From: Qingrenia yutianensis
GTDB lineage: Bacteria; Bacillota; Clostridia; UMGS1810
DNA length: 64,000 bases
Reading direction: 5' to 3'
NCBI RefSeq assembly: GCF_014385105.1
Contig: NZ_JACRTE010000005.1
Span: 140,915-204,914 of the forward strand
The notes under the pieces are model-generated. The model saw only the letters and a program-made list of their open reading frames with translations. It had not been told where the DNA came from and searched no databases. Below are positions 62,595 through 64,000 of this stretch, in pieces (within the stretch, counting starts at the first letter, position 1; each line of letters begins with the position of its first letter). Position numbers and translations under genes: made by a program.

Positions 62595-63980
62595 TTATAA
62601 TATATTTAATATACATTCAGCATACCACTCATGCGGTTTTAATTCCGACTTATATGCCTTATCAAATAAGCTATACAAATCTCTGTATTTAATATTTTTT
62701 GATACAATGGTTTTCAATTCACTTGTTTGCAGAGGTATTATTTTCATACCGTCAACACACTTTTCATAATCATTCGGGTCATAATAAGGCATATTCTTTC
62801 TACCTCTAAAATCTGCAATGACATTTATATTCAAGTAATTTGTTACAAATACACAGTATGAATTCATATTACCTGTGCGTATTAAATGCTGCCCCAAATG
62901 TCTTGAAACAGGTTCCATTTCCATACGGCGTTGATTTGTACCGTCCGCTAGAGTTGCTTCAAGAAGCAGCGTATGTTCGGGGTAGTATTCTGTGTTTCCA
63001 TACTCATAAACAATGTCAGCTTCTCCACCTGCTGCGTGTGTTTTAGGCAACAAATCTGCGTCAAGCGACAATTTCATATAATCAAGAATTTTACCGATTC
63101 TTTCACTTGTTTTATACCATAAAATTCCCAACACATACTCAAAAATAGTAGGCACATCGGCATTGTCAGTAACCATACTTCTAATCTCGTTATCGTTTCT
63201 GTTTTCAAAGCAGTCAAGCAGTGTTAGCAACTTCTCATCGGTAAATTTAGTATCAATAAGATGTTGCAGTCGTTGATAACGATTATCTTCTAATGCCTCA
63301 TGTGCTGCTTCTATCGTACTTACATTCAACCCAAGTTCTTCATTGATACCATTTATAATCGTATCGTCACTAACAACAAGGCAATCAGCAATTTCCTCAA
63401 TACTACAATTTTTATAGAGCAATTCCGAAGCAACAAAAGCCTCTGAATACAATTGTTCCATAACAGATTTAAAGAAATATTGTGGAACAATATCTAACTT
63501 AACCGTATTATCTTCAAAAAGTACAATATCCGTAGTTTTTATGTAACGTCGGTTTAAGTCAAGATAATCGGAAAGCGTAGCCTTAGCCTTAAACAAATGC
63601 ATTATCTTGAAAAAAGCTTTTTTAAACTCGATTTCATCGCTAATACCGCTAAATATTGTATTATTCAAATGTTCTGCCGGGAATTTGTTGATTGCGGTTT
63701 CCGATGTGGTGTCAAACAAGTAACTACGCCACCATTTCCCAATTTTTATATCTTTAGTTGCGGAATAAACCGATGATAAGCAATCAATATCATCTTTGAC
63801 AAAGACATTGTATAACGCATTGTACAAGTTATAATATGGCTTATCGTATTGACGGCTTTTTCGATTCAATCCCACTTCACATTGCCGTCTTCCCAGATTT
63901 GATGGACAGAAAAAAGTGTGATATAATGAAATGGACGCAAACAAATTCAAAATCACAGGAGGAATTTTTATGTCAATCAA
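62595..63980 (-). CDS. AlwI-family type II restriction endonuclease (N-terminus uncertain, probably incomplete)
   Basis: The frame is open from a TTG at 63978-63980. The C-terminal third carries the AlwI/PleI-type nuclease core: GGEADIVYEY (Asp322), HTLLLEATLADGTNQ (Glu341) and EMEPVSRHLGQH, a set I associate with the AlwI/N.BstNBI restriction family. The middle part includes LSDYLDLNRRYIKTTDIVLFED, also typical. The first ~45 codons look unlike coding sequence and overlap the promoter and ribosome-binding site of the divergent gene, and family members are usually longer at the N-terminus. So the gene is probably 5'-truncated or frameshifted. No DNA methyltransferase is in the window; it may lie beyond the right edge. 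Confidence 0.75.
   Translation of the reverse strand: MIDIKIPPVILNLFASISLYHTFFCPSNLGRRQCEVGLNRKSRQYDKPYYNLYNALYNVFVKDDIDCLSSVYSATKDIKIGKWWRSYLFDTTSETAINKFPAEHLNNTIFSGISDEIEFKKAFFKIMHLFKAKATLSDYLDLNRRYIKTTDIVLFEDNTVKLDIVPQYFFKSVMEQLYSEAFVASELLYKNCSIEEIADCLVVSDDTIINGINEELGLNVSTIEAAHEALEDNRYQRLQHLIDTKFTDEKLLTLLDCFENRNDNEIRSMVTDNADVPTIFEYVLGILWYKTSERIGKILDYMKLSLDADLLPKTHAAGGEADIVYEYGNTEYYPEHTLLLEATLADGTNQRRMEMEPVSRHLGQHLIRTGNMNSYCVFVTNYLNINVIADFRGRKNMPYYDPNDYEKCVDGMKIIPLQTSELKTIVSKNIKYRDLYSLFDKAYKSELKPHEWYAECILNIL
63899..63927 (+). promoter_or_regulatory. Promoter of the divergent gene at the right edge
   Basis: TTGATG (63899-63904), a 17-base spacer and a perfect TATAAT (63922-63927), 43 bases before an ATG with an AGGAGG site. 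Confidence 0.7.
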
Positions 63981-64000
63981 AAAAGGAACAATGCCACCTC
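63970..64000 (+). CDS. Start of an unidentified gene (cut by window edge)
   Basis: CAGGAGG is followed by an ATG at 63970 and the codons for MSIKKGTMPP before the window ends. Promoter, ribosome-binding site and start are well formed, so a gene begins here. Its identity cannot be told; a methyltransferase or other defence component is possible from context only. Confidence 0.6.
   Translation, partial: MSIKKGTMPP

Noticed and set aside
58400..64000. CRISPR array in the defence-like region
   Set aside because: No regularly spaced repeats are seen; only one pair of 10-bp direct repeats is present.

Overview
The window looks like a chromosomal segment of a low-to-mid GC, spore-forming Clostridia bacterium. 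The evidence is an almost continuous set of Firmicutes housekeeping genes (a dcw cell-division cluster headed by mraZ, yqhQ, asp23/fakA-like, recG), sporulation-type genes (yunB, lonB, a PASTA-bearing SpoVD-type PBP), SLH-domain surface protein use, and an OLE RNA/oapA/dxs/tlyA locus. The genus cannot be told from the sequence. The pectin-type catabolic operon fits a gut or plant-fibre habitat.

Layout. 1-5.8 kb (minus): a carbohydrate operon with a GH28-like beta-helix enzyme, an ABC sugar uptake system without its own ATPase, and a beta-galactosidase-like enzyme running off the left edge. 5.9-7.5 kb (minus): an SLH-anchored PdaA-type deacetylase. 7.6-10.4 kb (plus): mltG, a small protein, pncB. 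10.4-10.9 kb: first copy of a 0.37 kb inverted-repeat element. 10.9-13.1 kb: a divergent class B PBP and yunB. 13.1-22.6 kb (minus): lonB, acpP, rnc, a radical SAM gene carrying a perfect 585-bp internal tandem duplication, the OLE RNA, oapA, dxs, tlyA, radC. 22.7-32.2 kb (plus): a long operon from a small secreted protein through yqhQ, prmC, yhaO/yhaN-type nuclease genes, asp23 and a fakA-like gene to recG. 32.2-33.8 kb: a CPA1 antiporter. 34-37.7 kb (plus): tcdA, then metNIQ preceded by a Met/Cys-rich leader peptide with mutually exclusive terminator and antiterminator, a ribosome-controlled attenuator. 37.8-39.0 kb: a stalk-domain protein truncated by a 20-bp duplication. 39-54.5 kb (minus): nrdR and the dcw cluster mraZ to ftsZ. 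54.9-55.26 kb: second, inverted copy of the 0.37 kb element. 55.4-58.5 kb: ppa, larA, two hypothetical genes.

58.5-64 kb is a visibly more AT-rich accessory region. It carries an att-like sequence resembling the 3' end of guaA, short direct repeats, and a three-gene minus-strand cassette: an AlwI-family restriction endonuclease that is probably incomplete, an RloC/PrrC-like ATPase with a CxxC motif, and a PD-(D/E)XK nuclease protein. A divergent gene starts at the right edge. I read it as a defence island.

The two observations I consider most worth following up are the predicted methionine/cysteine leader-peptide attenuator of metNIQ (34.75-34.98 kb) and the three-gene nuclease/ATPase cassette. 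The OLE RNA locus, the inverted pair of mobile-like elements, and two clean duplication events (585 bp in frame, 20 bp frameshifting) are also of interest.
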